From Pedobacter sp. MC2016-05 (lineage in GTDB: Bacteria > Bacteroidota > Bacteroidia > Sphingobacteriales > Sphingobacteriaceae), in the NCBI RefSeq assembly GCF_026239735.1, contig NZ_JAPIVT010000007.1, forward strand, positions 186,001 to 250,000: a stretch of 64,000 nucleotides of DNA, in the 5' to 3' direction. Each line of letters starts with the position of its first letter. Position 1 is the stretch's first letter. Of this stretch, positions 1 through 8,651 are shown one piece after another. The translations under genes and the position numbers were made by a program. The notes under the pieces are model-generated. The model did not search any database. It saw nothing but the letters and a program-made list of their open reading frames with translations, and was not told where the DNA came from.

Positions 1-1280
1 AAACGATCCATGCCCAGTTTCTTTGCCCGCATATCCAGGGTAACAAAAATTCCTTCGACCATTACCACTGCACCATCAATAATGATCCCGAAATCGATCG
101 CCCCCATAGATAACAAATTTGCAGGCATTCCTTTCATTTTAAGACAGATAAACGCAAATAAAAGCGCTAACGGAATGATGATTGATACGATTAGCGTGGT
201 TCGCCAATCGGCCATAAAGAGGAAAACGATTAACGTAACAAATAGGATTCCTTCGAGCATGTTTCCCATTACTGTGTGTACAGAATAGTTAACCAGATCT
301 TCCCGGTCGTAGAAAGGCTTGATCTTCACATCGTCGGGCAGGATCGAGCCGTTAATTACATTGATTTTCTCTTTTAAACGGGCAATTACTTCACTCGGAT
401 TGCCACCTTTGCGCATCACCACAATACCTTCAACTACATCTGGATCATAATCTCTACCTACCTGACCTAATCTCGGCAAAGCCGATTCCGCAACTTCGGC
501 AATTGTTTTTACGTAAACCGGAGTTTCGTTTACGTTATCCACTACCACGTTTCTAATCTCATCTATATTGTTGAGCACACCGATTCCACGCACCACGTAT
601 GCCTGCCCGCTTTGAACAATAACGTCGCCGCCTACGTTGATGTTACTTTTTGAAACAGCTTCAAAAAGTTCGGTAGCCGTTACGCCATATTGAATTGATT
701 TCTGAGGATCAACTGTGATTTGGTAGGTTTTTACCTCTCCGCCAAAACTAACTACGTCAGCAATGCCTGATACGGATAGGAGTTCACGCTGGATCACCCA
801 ATCCTGCAATGTTTTCAACTCCCGAACCGATTTCTGATCACTGCTTAAAGTGTAGCGAAAAATTTCTCCCGTGGGTCCGTATGGCGGCTGCACCTCAGGC
901 TGGATTCCCTCAGGCAAATCGGCTTCATCCAGGTGGTTGTTTACCTGAACCCTCGCTTCGGCGTAATCAACATCATCTTCAAAGCTCACTTTAACTATCG
1001 ATAATCCAAATAAGGATGATGAACGAATGCTGGTTCTTTTTTCGGTTGGATTCATCGCAATTTCCAGTGGCCTACTTACGAATTTCTCTACCTCTTCGGC
1101 ACTTCTGCCTGGCCACTGCGTAATAATAGTAATGTTGGTATTGGTAACATCAGGAAAGGCATCTATTGTGGTGCTTTTGAAGCTAAAATAACCGGCCAGG
1201 ACGAGTATGAACGTGGCGAAAAATATAAAATATTTATTTTTCAGCGCAAAGCCGATGATACTTTTAATGGATTTGTTCAT
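1..1280 (-). CDS. Heavy-metal efflux RND transporter (CusA/CzcA family), N-terminal part
   Basis: Inner-membrane proton-driven pump of a tripartite metal efflux system. About 426 residues are visible and the gene runs off the left edge of the window. Translation from the ATG at 1280 gives a short basic start, a first membrane helix near residues 15-32, a long periplasmic porter region, and then helices from about residue 345. The motif DFGIIIDGAVVMVE near residues 407-420 is characteristic of the HME-RND (metal) branch rather than the drug branch. It lies 26 bases downstream of the adaptor gene, in the order regulator, kinase, outer-membrane protein, adaptor, pump. The metal (copper, silver, zinc, cobalt) cannot be told from what is visible. 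Confidence 0.93.
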   Translation of the reverse strand, partial: MNKSIKSIIGFALKNKYFIFFATFILVLAGYFSFKSTTIDAFPDVTNTNITIITQWPGRSAEEVEKFVSRPLEIAMNPTEKRTSIRSSSLFGLSIVKVSFEDDVDYAEARVQVNNHLDEADLPEGIQPEVQPPYGPTGEIFRYTLSSDQKSVRELKTLQDWVIQRELLSVSGIADVVSFGGEVKTYQITVDPQKSIQYGVTATELFEAVSKSNINVGGDVIVQSGQAYVVRGIGVLNNIDEIRNVVVDNVNETPVYVKTIAEVAESALPRLGQVGRDYDPDVVEGIVVMRKGGNPSEVIARLKEKINVINGSILPDDVKIKPFYDREDLVNYSVHTVMGNMLEGILFVTLIVFLFMADWRTTLIVSIIIPLALLFAFICLKMKGMPANLLSMGAIDFGIIIDGAVVMVEGIFVTLDMRAKKLGMDR

Positions 1281-1306
1281 GATTAAAGTTTGATGATGAA
1301 GGGATT

Positions 1307-2404
1307 TTACTGGGTTTTCAGGTTTTCAAATAAGAAAACTTGTTTCGACGCAATTACACGATCGCCAGCTTTCACACCCTTGCTGATAAAGATCTTGTCG
1401 GCAGTTTTGCGGCCAATTTCGATCTCTTGAATGCGGACCTTATTATCGCTGCTTAATAGTAAAACATAATTTTTATTCTCATCAAAAATTACCGCCCTAG
1501 CGTTTACCACAGGTAGATTTACATCCGAACTAGCTGAAACCCTTACCGTACCGAGCATACCTGGCTTCAATAAAAAATCAGGATTTGCAATGATAGCCCT
1601 TGCGTTCATAACCTTGCTATCTTGATCTATCAGGTTATAAATTTTGTCGATTTTTCCCTTAACAGTTTTCTCCGGATAGGATAGGGTCGACAAATTCACT
1701 TCATCGCCAGCTTTAACTCTTGAGATATCCGATTCGTAAATGTTAATCATTGCCCAAACATTAGAAAGATCAGCAACTGTAAATAAACTTTTGTCGTTAT
1801 CTCCACGCAACTGCATATTATCATTAACTTTTTTTTCGATCACGAAGCCATTCAATGGCGATTTTATGGCATATAAACCCGTGCTACTACCTCCGTTTAT
1901 TTTTAAAACAGAATTGGCCCTTTTCAGCTCCGCTTTCTTAATTTGATAATCGTTTTTCGCTTCTTCTAATTCTTTAGCCGATGATAAACCACTTTCATAA
2001 AGTTGTTCGGCTTGCTTAAAAGTTCTATCTGCGGTTTTAAGTTCAGCTTCGGCGGCAATTACTTCTTTATCAAAGCCAGCCATTTCAGCACTGTTTACTG
2101 TTGCCAGGATTTGTCCAGCCTTAACCTGGTCACCTAAATGCACATTTACTCGGTTTACCGAACCGCTAACCATGGGGAAGAGCTCTGATTTTCTATCTTC
2201 ATTGGCTGTGATTTTAGCAGAAAATATAATGTCTGCTTTGCCATCTGCCTGCTGAACAGTGTCGATAGTAAGCCTGTTCAACAGCGAATCTGTAATGGCG
2301 AATTTTTCAGATGGAGGCACTGCTTTTTTATCACTACAGCAAACGCCGAAACTTACTGCTATTAATAGAAGTGCCTTAATGATATTTTTGTGGATGGTTT
2401 GCAT
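1307..2404 (-). CDS. Efflux RND periplasmic adaptor subunit (CusB/CzcB type), lipoprotein
   Basis: Membrane-fusion protein that should link the RND pump to the TolC-like channel. The 365-residue product begins with a signal sequence ending in GVCCSDKK, which fits a lipobox, so it is probably anchored to the inner membrane. Next comes a barrel-sandwich/lipoyl half motif (VNVHLGDQVKAGQILATV, about residues 89-106), a coiled-coil hairpin (about 115-165), the second lipoyl half, and a C-terminal beta-barrel domain. Length is normal for the family. It is five bases downstream of the outer-membrane gene, so they are surely cotranscribed. I see no His/Met-rich metal-binding tail, so specificity stays open. 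Confidence 0.92.
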   Translation of the reverse strand: MQTIHKNIIKALLLIAVSFGVCCSDKKAVPPSEKFAITDSLLNRLTIDTVQQADGKADIIFSAKITANEDRKSELFPMVSGSVNRVNVHLGDQVKAGQILATVNSAEMAGFDKEVIAAEAELKTADRTFKQAEQLYESGLSSAKELEEAKNDYQIKKAELKRANSVLKINGGSSTGLYAIKSPLNGFVIEKKVNDNMQLRGDNDKSLFTVADLSNVWAMINIYESDISRVKAGDEVNLSTLSYPEKTVKGKIDKIYNLIDQDSKVMNARAIIANPDFLLKPGMLGTVRVSASSDVNLPVVNARAVIFDENKNYVLLLSSDNKVRIQEIEIGRKTADKIFISKGVKAGDRVIASKQVFLFENLKTQ

Positions 2405-2409
2405 AATAA

Positions 2410-3681
2410 TTAGTTAAAAATGTTGGTGCCGGTAACGTAGTTTAATTCCTCTCTCGAACTCATTCTTTCGAATTTCAGATTGTTTATTTGCAGGATATTT
2501 TCCTTGTAGGATTCATATAAATCGAGGAATTCGATCAAACTAATGTTTCTTTCTCTGAAGTTTTTGATTAACCCATTGATCAGTTTATCAAATTCGCCAT
2601 TGAAGGCAGGATCGATTTCTAAAGAAAGTTTTTCATTTCTCAACGCAGTGCGATAGCTGTTAAAAACCTCGTTCGATAGTAATATCTCCTGCTTTCTTAT
2701 ATTCGAAGTAGCAGCATCAATTTCAACTTTAGCCTTTTTAATTTCTCCCTGGTTTCTATTGAATAAGGGAATAGGAATCTTGAGGCCAATACCCGTATAT
2801 TTTTCCGGATAATTGCCTTTTAAATCGTAAGCCAATGAGATTTCGACATCAGGAATGGCCATTGCTTTTTGAAGCTTTAAATTGAGTTCGTTATATTCAA
2901 GATCAGTTTTGGCAAGCTTTAAATCTGCCCTGTGTGTTCTGGCAGAGTCGAGCAGATTGGAATAGCGGATTTGATTTAAGGAAATATCCTTTTCCGCTTT
3001 TTCTGGAAGTTCTAAAACCAGGGAAGAATTGGGTTCCAGGCCACACAATAACCTTAAATCTTTGTAATGATCTTCTAAATCATTCAGCAGGTTTACCCTT
3101 TCTGATTTTAAACCAATAATTAATGATTTTATTCTGATTACATCTTTTAGTGCAACATTACCCACTTTCAACTGCAAATCGTAAGCCTTTAATAGGCTTT
3201 CAGTCGATTTGATCTGTTCATCATAAACCTTTATCGTTTGGTTGGAGAAGTAAGTCTTGTAAAAAGTATTGCGTAACTCAAACTTAAGTGTGCGTATCAA
3301 ATCGAAATATTCCAGTTCCGCCAATTTTACGCCTGTTTGGGCAAGCTTAATGTTTTTGTTTCGCTTGCCGGCGAGTTTAATTAATTGAGAAACTGAAGCC
3401 GCATATTGCCCATACTTAAAGGATGTTTGCAGGAATTTCTTTGTTTCGTGGTTGTAAAAAAGATTTTCGTATTCAAGCTCCGGATTATCGAAAAGCTTTG
3501 CCGTAATTACTTCGGCTTTGGCGGCATCTATTTCGTAATTACGGGATAACAGGTCAAAATTATTCTTTAGAAAAAGAACTTCGGCCTGTTTCAAATTGAG
3601 CTTTAAAGTGTTAGTTTGTGCTAAGCTTAGCTTGGTAGAAATAGTAATTATAAAAAGTAGAAAAATACTTATTCTCATCAT
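2410..3681 (-). CDS. TolC-family outer membrane efflux protein
   Basis: Outer-membrane channel of the tripartite efflux system. The 423-residue protein has a signal peptide (about residues 1-21, ending LSLAQ) and then the long alternating helical segments of the OEP repeat, with coiled-coil-like stretches in both halves. The phrase GIGLKIPIPLFNRNQGEIKKA in the second half is the usual PLFNRNQG signature of CzcC/CusC-type members, where the beta barrel returns to helix. It is the first structural gene of the operon. A 56-base gap separates it from the sensor kinase, the widest in the cluster, so an internal promoter is possible there. Confidence 0.92.
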   Translation of the reverse strand: MMRISIFLLFIITISTKLSLAQTNTLKLNLKQAEVLFLKNNFDLLSRNYEIDAAKAEVITAKLFDNPELEYENLFYNHETKKFLQTSFKYGQYAASVSQLIKLAGKRNKNIKLAQTGVKLAELEYFDLIRTLKFELRNTFYKTYFSNQTIKVYDEQIKSTESLLKAYDLQLKVGNVALKDVIRIKSLIIGLKSERVNLLNDLEDHYKDLRLLCGLEPNSSLVLELPEKAEKDISLNQIRYSNLLDSARTHRADLKLAKTDLEYNELNLKLQKAMAIPDVEISLAYDLKGNYPEKYTGIGLKIPIPLFNRNQGEIKKAKVEIDAATSNIRKQEILLSNEVFNSYRTALRNEKLSLEIDPAFNGEFDKLINGLIKNFRERNISLIEFLDLYESYKENILQINNLKFERMSSREELNYVTGTNIFN

Positions 3682-3737
3682 GTGGCAAAACTATCTTTGC
3701 CGAATTAAACAGGAATTAAATCGAAATTAAAAGCGGA

Positions 3738-5087
3738 TTAAAATAAAGGCAGGATAATAATAAAAGCACTTTTTTGAGTGCTTGAGCTTGAAATCTCAAT
3801 TTTTCCTTTAAATAGGTGTATAATTTTTTGAGCCATATATAAGCCCATTCCTTCACCGGTTTTCCCTAATTCTTTAGAGCGGGTATAAAATGGTTTAAAA
3901 ACTTCTTCTTGCTCCAAAGCAGAAATTCCTTTTCCCTGATCACTTATTTCGACAACTAGATTTTTAGCATTTCGTTCCAGTATACAAGTTACCTTTTTGT
4001 TGTCGGAGAATTTAAAACCATTTGAAATAATGTTATCAAACACCATTTGTAACAACACAATATTTGCCAACACTTGGGGTTTTTTGCTAGCCAAGTTGTT
4101 TATTATTTCAATCTCGAGATTTTTTTGCTGCTGCCATTCCTGCTGAATTTTTATCAACAGCTCATCTACCCGAACAAGGGAAAGCTGTGACTGAATCAAT
4201 TCGACATCCATTTTTGCCAGGGCTAATAATCCTGTAATAATATGGTCCATCTTTTCCGCATCGTACAGCATGGATTGAATCGCTTTTTGATAGGAATCAC
4301 TATCACGCTCTTTAGATAGCGCCAGTTCTGCAGCCATCATCATCCTCGTAACAGGTGTGCGCAACTCATGCGAAGCATTCGCTACAAAAGTTTTCTGAAG
4401 GATAAAAGCCTGTTCCAACTCGTTCATCAATTGATTGAAGTTTTTTGCGATAAGACTGATTTCGTCTTCAGTGTTGCGCTCTTCAACTCTAAATTCCATG
4501 TTTTTCAAGCCAATTTGCTTCACTTCGGTCATGAACTTTTTTAATGGCTGCAGCATTTTTTCAGCAATCCATCTACTCAAAAGCAAAACGATAATGGAAA
4601 TCATTACGAAAACAAAAAACATAATTTTCAAAAGCTTTACAAGCCTGTCATGAGAGCCCTGGTCGGTTGCCGAAGCCAGGATAACAAAATCGCCCTGATT
4701 ATCCTTATAATAAATGCCAACAACCTGCCGCTCTCCATCGGTATATTTTAGGCGTTTGTTTTTTCTAACTTTTTCTATTGTAGCTTTTGTCCAATATTGT
4801 GCGGAATCGCCAATAAAGGTTGCCCGGTTTTTATAGTCGTAAATACGGGTAACTTCACCATTTAACTTTTGCAGGTATTTATGCCGCACCTCATTTAAGG
4901 CATCTCTGCTAATTTCGTCGGCCTCCAGATACAATTTCGCCGTGACCATTGTTCTATCTGTAAGGCGCTCAAAAAAATCAGCCTGCAGAAATTTCATGAA
5001 AGTAAAATACACTACGCAAAGCACCGCGAAAAGCAAAGAAGTGCTGATCAAAGTAAAATACAACGCAATGCGATCTTTTATTTTCAT
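3738..5087 (-). CDS. Sensor histidine kinase of the efflux operon
   Basis: Membrane sensor that should phosphorylate the response regulator encoded just upstream. The 449 residues contain a first membrane helix (about 8-30), a periplasmic sensor region, a second helix (about 150-168), a HAMP linker, a HisKA domain with the phospho-acceptor His at residue 240 in ASHELRTP, and a HATPase domain with N-box NGFKFSD, G1 box DQGKGIS and G2 box GEGMGLYMA. The ATG overlaps the regulator's stop by one base, so translation is coupled. The layout matches CusS-like kinases, but the sensor domain shows no obvious metal-ligand cluster, so the signal is inferred from the neighbours. Confidence 0.92.
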   Translation of the reverse strand: MKIKDRIALYFTLISTSLLFAVLCVVYFTFMKFLQADFFERLTDRTMVTAKLYLEADEISRDALNEVRHKYLQKLNGEVTRIYDYKNRATFIGDSAQYWTKATIEKVRKNKRLKYTDGERQVVGIYYKDNQGDFVILASATDQGSHDRLVKLLKIMFFVFVMISIIVLLLSRWIAEKMLQPLKKFMTEVKQIGLKNMEFRVEERNTEDEISLIAKNFNQLMNELEQAFILQKTFVANASHELRTPVTRMMMAAELALSKERDSDSYQKAIQSMLYDAEKMDHIITGLLALAKMDVELIQSQLSLVRVDELLIKIQQEWQQQKNLEIEIINNLASKKPQVLANIVLLQMVFDNIISNGFKFSDNKKVTCILERNAKNLVVEISDQGKGISALEQEEVFKPFYTRSKELGKTGEGMGLYMAQKIIHLFKGKIEISSSSTQKSAFIIILPLF

Positions 5088-5764
5088 TATTTAAAAATGT
5101 AGCCCATGTTTATTTTCGTGTGAATTAATTTTCTGTCGAAGTCTTTGTCTATTTTCTTTCGCAGGAAATTAACATAAACATCTATTACGTTCGTCCCTGT
5201 ATCGAAATTAATATCCCAGGCCATTTCAGAAATATACCGACGCGATAATAAACGGTTGGGATTTCGTAAAAACAACTCTAATAAAACAAATTCTTTGGCA
5301 CTGAGGTCGATGATTTTCCCGGCCCTGCTTACCTCTTTGCTTAAGGTATCCATTGTCAAATCCTCGAAAATAAGTTGATGATTTGGAATATTTTCGAAAG
5401 AAGTTTGTCTTCTTAGAAGTGCTGAAACACGGGCCAGCAGTTCTTTTAAATGAAAAGGTTTGACCAGGTAATCATCAGCGCCAGCATCTAAGCCAGTAAC
5501 TTTATCATCAACGGTACCCATAGCGGTAAGCATCAAGATAGGAGTTTGGATTTTTTTTTCGCGAAGGCGTTTGCAAACCTGGATGCCACTTAAACCCGGC
5601 ATCATAATGTCGATAATTAGCAGGTTAAATTGTTCCTGACCGAAGTGATCGAGCGCATCAATTCCGTTGGAAACAACATTTATCTGATAGCCGTTTTCTT
5701 CCAATGCAGTTTGTAACAACGCCGCAATTTTTGGATCATCTTCAGCTATTCCTATTTTAAGCAT
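5087..5764 (-). CDS. OmpR/PhoB-family response regulator
   Basis: DNA-binding partner of the kinase that follows it. The 225-residue protein has a receiver domain with acidic pocket EDD (8-10), phospho-acceptor Asp52 in IIDIMMPG and the conserved Lys in DDYLVKPF, then a winged-helix domain ending in NVIDVYVNFLRKKID and IHTKINMGYIF, the classic OmpR-type recognition helix and wing. As first gene of the five-gene cluster it probably controls efflux expression. The preceding Nudix-type gene is on the same strand, 47 bases upstream, and could contribute readthrough. No clear direct-repeat operator was visible in the short upstream gap. Confidence 0.93.
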   Translation of the reverse strand: MLKIGIAEDDPKIAALLQTALEENGYQINVVSNGIDALDHFGQEQFNLLIIDIMMPGLSGIQVCKRLREKKIQTPILMLTAMGTVDDKVTGLDAGADDYLVKPFHLKELLARVSALLRRQTSFENIPNHQLIFEDLTMDTLSKEVSRAGKIIDLSAKEFVLLELFLRNPNRLLSRRYISEMAWDINFDTGTNVIDVYVNFLRKKIDKDFDRKLIHTKINMGYIFK

Positions 5765-5811
5765 TTACAAAAATAGTGATATGATCTTAAAACGGTATTA
5801 AAGGGATAGTA

Positions 5812-6513
5812 CTAAAGGGGTTTTAGGTTTGGAATCAGGTTTAAAAACGCCTGAAGGTTTGCCTGATATTTTTTCTTATCCAGTTTAAAATAATAGGCCC
5901 CTTTTTTAGAACCGGATTTGTCTTTTTCTTCTAACTTAATCAGTAAGCCCGTTGAGCTGATCTTCCTGCTGAAGTTTCTGGTGTCGATCTTGGTATCATT
6001 TACCTCCTCAAATAGAATCTGTAACTGGGGAATGGTGAATTTTTTAGGTAACATTTCGAACAAAATAGGGTGTAAGGCTGCTTTATAGCGTAATTTTTCT
6101 CTCGCATCTGCAACCATCCTGTCGTGGTCGAAGATGAGTCTAGGTCGCTCACTGATTAAAAACCATTCTGCATGGTAATCATCATTTAGTTGCGTTTTGT
6201 ATTTATTAATATCAATCAATGCAAAATAACCAACGGAAAGCGTTCGCTCGATCGGGTCGCGGGCAGGCTCTCCGTAGATTTGCAATTGTTCCAGGTAAAT
6301 TCCTTCCAAGCCAGTATTCTTTTTTAAAACACGTTGAGCAGCTTCATCCGGACTTTCATTACTGCCCACAAAGCCTCCAATTAAACTCCACTTGTTGATT
6401 TCTGGTTGCAAGCCTCGCTTCACGAGTAAAATTTTCAAGTGTTCTCCGTCAAATCCAAACACAATGCAATCTACAGCGACTAAATAATGAGGTTGACTAG
6501 AATATTCTAACAT
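5812..6513 (-). CDS. Nudix-fold transcriptional regulator (NrtR/AraR-like), probably of galK
   Basis: 233 residues with an N-terminal Nudix fold (about 8-150) and a C-terminal winged-helix domain (about 155-225), the architecture of NrtR-family regulators; the Bacteroides arabinose regulator AraR belongs to the same family. The Nudix box starts correctly (G47 to E53), but where the catalytic consensus is REUxEExGU this protein reads RVLKKNTGL (61-69). The three key Glu positions are Val62, Lys65 and Asn66, so hydrolase activity is unlikely and a sensing role fits. It is divergent from galK, and a palindrome sits on the galK promoter. The galactose-related effector is an inference from position. 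Confidence 0.85.
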   Translation of the reverse strand: MLEYSSQPHYLVAVDCIVFGFDGEHLKILLVKRGLQPEINKWSLIGGFVGSNESPDEAAQRVLKKNTGLEGIYLEQLQIYGEPARDPIERTLSVGYFALIDINKYKTQLNDDYHAEWFLISERPRLIFDHDRMVADAREKLRYKAALHPILFEMLPKKFTIPQLQILFEEVNDTKIDTRNFSRKISSTGLLIKLEEKDKSGSKKGAYYFKLDKKKYQANLQAFLNLIPNLKPL

Positions 6514-6575
6514 TTTTAATAATTATCGGGTGATGATTTAAATTTCCACTAAAATATAAAATATTAATAAAATTA

Positions 6576-6598
6576 TTAATTGTCGTTTTGACATTTAA
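6576..6598. promoter_or_regulatory. Palindromic operator candidate upstream of galK
   Basis: An inverted repeat of 9-base arms around a 5-base centre: TTAATTGTC, GTTTT, GACATTTAA, with 8 of 9 pairs matching. About 21-23 bp is the usual size for NrtR-family operators. It covers the -33 box of the galK promoter, so a bound protein would block RNA polymerase. The divergent Nudix-fold regulator is the obvious candidate to bind it. Confidence 0.6.
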
Positions 6599-6617
6599 TA
6601 TATTATATATAGCTTTG
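6587..6617 (+). promoter_or_regulatory. galK promoter, Bacteroidota -33/-7 type
   Basis: TTTG at 6587-6590, a 19-base spacer, then TAGCTTTG at 6610-6617. This matches the Bacteroidota consensus TTTG-N19-TAnnTTTG exactly. Transcription should begin near 6623, giving a leader of about 45 bases before the galK ATG at 6670. Confidence 0.75.
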
Positions 6618-6669
6618 TTATTATTAGATTAACGAAAATACGCTCAATTCAAAACACAAAGAAATAGTT

Positions 6670-7821
6670 ATGGACATAGAATCTTTAAAAGCCTCATTTG
6701 TAAAAACTTTTAATACTGAATCAATAATTGTAAAATCGCCTGGTAGAATCAATATTATTGGCGAACATACCGATTACAATGGAGGCTTTGTGATGCCTGC
6801 TGCCATAAATAAAGCGATTTATGTTGCTGTTTCTAAACGAATAGATGACGAGATCCATCTTTATTCAGAAAGCTATCAGCAATTTCATAATTGTAGTATT
6901 GAAAGCATTGAAAAATCAGACAAAGGCTGGGCTAACTATATCTTAGGTGTTGCAGATCAGCTAAAGAAGAGAGGTTATAAGTTTGGTGGATTTAATCTTT
7001 ATCTGGATGGTAACGTACCTTTGGGAGCCGGTTTGTCTTCTTCTGCTGCATTAGAATGTGCAACCGTATTTGCCATCGATTATCTCAACAACCTCGGTAT
7101 CTCTCAAATGGATAGGGCGCTAATCTCACAGAAAGCTGAACATGTTTTTGCAGGCGTGAACTGCGGGATTATGGATCAATTTGCTTCCGTTTTTGGTAAA
7201 AAAGACTATGCTGTAATGCTGGATTGCCGTTCAATGAAATACGTTTACATCCCCTTGAAATTAGATGGCTATAAATTGGTTTTATTAAATACGAATGTTA
7301 AACATTCACTTTCCGACTCTGCATACAACACCAGAAGATCGCAATGCGAACAAGGGGTAGCTTGGGTAGGCGAATTTGTTGCGGGTGTAACAAGCTTAAG
7401 GGATGTTAATCGGGCTATGCTTGAGCAATACGTAAAGCCAAAAAGTTTGGAGGTTTTCCAGAAATGTAACTTCGTAGTAGAGGAAATTGAAAGGGTAGTG
7501 AAAGCCGCTGATCAACTTGCAAATGGCGATCTTGCCGCTTTAGGTCATCTGATGTTCCAAACCCATGAAGGCCTGAGCAAAGATTATGAGGTGAGCTGCG
7601 CTGAACTTGATTTTCTGGTAGAACTTGTAAAAAATGATAATGCTGTTCTCGGCGCACGAATGATGGGGGGCGGTTTTGGAGGCTGTACCATCAACATTGT
7701 AGAAGATGAAGCTATTGACGAACTGATTGATCGGGCGAAAATAGACTACAAACAGAGATTTAATTTGGAACTTGATGCCTACGTGGTACAAACAGATAAT
7801 GGATCTGAGTTGGTGAATTAA
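6670..7821 (+). CDS. galK: Galactokinase
   Basis: Phosphorylates D-galactose at C1 with ATP, the entry step of the Leloir pathway in the cytoplasm. The 383-residue length is typical. The GHMP-kinase motifs are present: the galactokinase signature PGRINIIGEHTDYNGG (residues 24-39), the ATP-binding loop PLGAGLSSSAALE, and the C-terminal GGGFGGCTI. galT, galM and a galactose transporter are not adjacent, so the gene stands alone here. Expression is probably controlled by the divergent Nudix-fold regulator through the palindrome at 6576-6598. Confidence 0.97.
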   Translation: MDIESLKASFVKTFNTESIIVKSPGRINIIGEHTDYNGGFVMPAAINKAIYVAVSKRIDDEIHLYSESYQQFHNCSIESIEKSDKGWANYILGVADQLKKRGYKFGGFNLYLDGNVPLGAGLSSSAALECATVFAIDYLNNLGISQMDRALISQKAEHVFAGVNCGIMDQFASVFGKKDYAVMLDCRSMKYVYIPLKLDGYKLVLLNTNVKHSLSDSAYNTRRSQCEQGVAWVGEFVAGVTSLRDVNRAMLEQYVKPKSLEVFQKCNFVVEEIERVVKAADQLANGDLAALGHLMFQTHEGLSKDYEVSCAELDFLVELVKNDNAVLGARMMGGGFGGCTINIVEDEAIDELIDRAKIDYKQRFNLELDAYVVQTDNGSELVN

Positions 7822-7831
7822 ATTTTAGGTG

Positions 7832-7866
7832 ATAAATAAGGTTTAAATAAAATAGGCCTTATTTAT
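7832..7866. terminator. Possible bidirectional terminator between galK and the RRM gene
   Basis: Ten-base inverted repeat ATAAATAAGG / CCTTATTTAT around a 15-base loop, placed between the convergent 3' ends of galK and the RNA-binding protein gene. It is AT-rich and lacks a long T-run, so it may be weak. Confidence 0.4.
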
Positions 7867-7896
7867 TCTGTCTGTAATCAATTTAACACTGCAATT

Positions 7897-8217
7897 TTAA
7901 CGTTGCATTCTTGGCCTTTTACTTTTTTGAGGCTGTGAACCAGAAGGTTTTGGCTTAAATACTTTCTTTGGTGCTTCTTCAGCGCTTTGTTTCACTGTAA
8001 TTACATTTCCCTTAAATGTTTCACCATTTAGCATAGAAATAATATTGCTAGCATCTGATTGATTGAGCACTTCTATAAACGCATAACCCTTACATTTTCC
8101 GGTTGCTCTATCTCTAACAATTTTTATGGTTTCAATTTTACCATGTAGGCTGATAAAAATTGCCAGATCCATTTCCTGGATATTATCTGCTAAACCACCG
8201 ACAAAAAGCTTAATCAT
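7897..8217 (-). CDS. RRM-domain RNA-binding protein
   Basis: Small cytoplasmic single-RRM protein of 106 residues. The RNP2 motif KLFVGGL (residues 3-9) and the RNP1 motif KGYAFIEV (about 43-50) are intact, and the domain spans about residues 1-78. A basic, Lys/Pro-rich tail ending KSKRPRMQR follows, probably disordered and nucleic-acid binding. Such glycine-poor RRM proteins in bacteria are often cold-induced RNA chaperones; that role is inferred here. The gene appears monocistronic and has a leader of about 95 AT-rich bases. Confidence 0.9.
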   Translation of the reverse strand: MIKLFVGGLADNIQEMDLAIFISLHGKIETIKIVRDRATGKCKGYAFIEVLNQSDASNIISMLNGETFKGNVITVKQSAEEAPKKVFKPKPSGSQPQKSKRPRMQR

Positions 8218-8651
8218 ATTAAGAAAGTTAATTTAAGGATAATTTTAATTATTAATATGTCTTGATAACTACCTTTTATATTAATAATGTTGCAAAATAA
8301 GCAATATTAAAGCAGAAACAAATGTAATTGTCCTCTTTTTTTGCAAAACTTATTGAATTATAGTAGTTTAATATTGTTTGAAAAATCAGTAAGGCGATTT
8401 ATTTGTGCTGAAGGTTCAACATCTCTTTAAATACGCTTTACTACTAATCATTTTATTTGGTATTGACTATCACCCCAGATATTTAAAATTTATAATCGAT
8501 CGCCGCTTCTAATCAGAATAGATGAACTTTAGATTACTTTTTCAAGAAGAATGAGTTCTTTCTCTAAGAGCCAGCATGCTTCAATCGGCTTGAAAGTGGG
8601 TTTTTGATATTACGGCAAGGAATTTGTTAAGGATTAGGAAAAAATAAGATT
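8218..8651. other. Gene-free divergent region between RRM gene and OmpA-like gene
   Basis: 434 bases without a credible reading frame. It contains the leader and promoter of the RRM gene: minus-strand TACATTTG at 8326-8319, with TTTG at 8347-8344, a 17-base spacer and so slightly short. For the plus-strand OmpA-like gene I found no convincing TAnnTTTG element. The rest is AT-rich sequence in which I see no repeats or strong hairpins. Confidence 0.5.

Noticed and set aside
10..288. 92-codon plus-strand frame at the left edge
   Set aside because: Antisense to the RND transporter gene, whose translation shows full family motifs.
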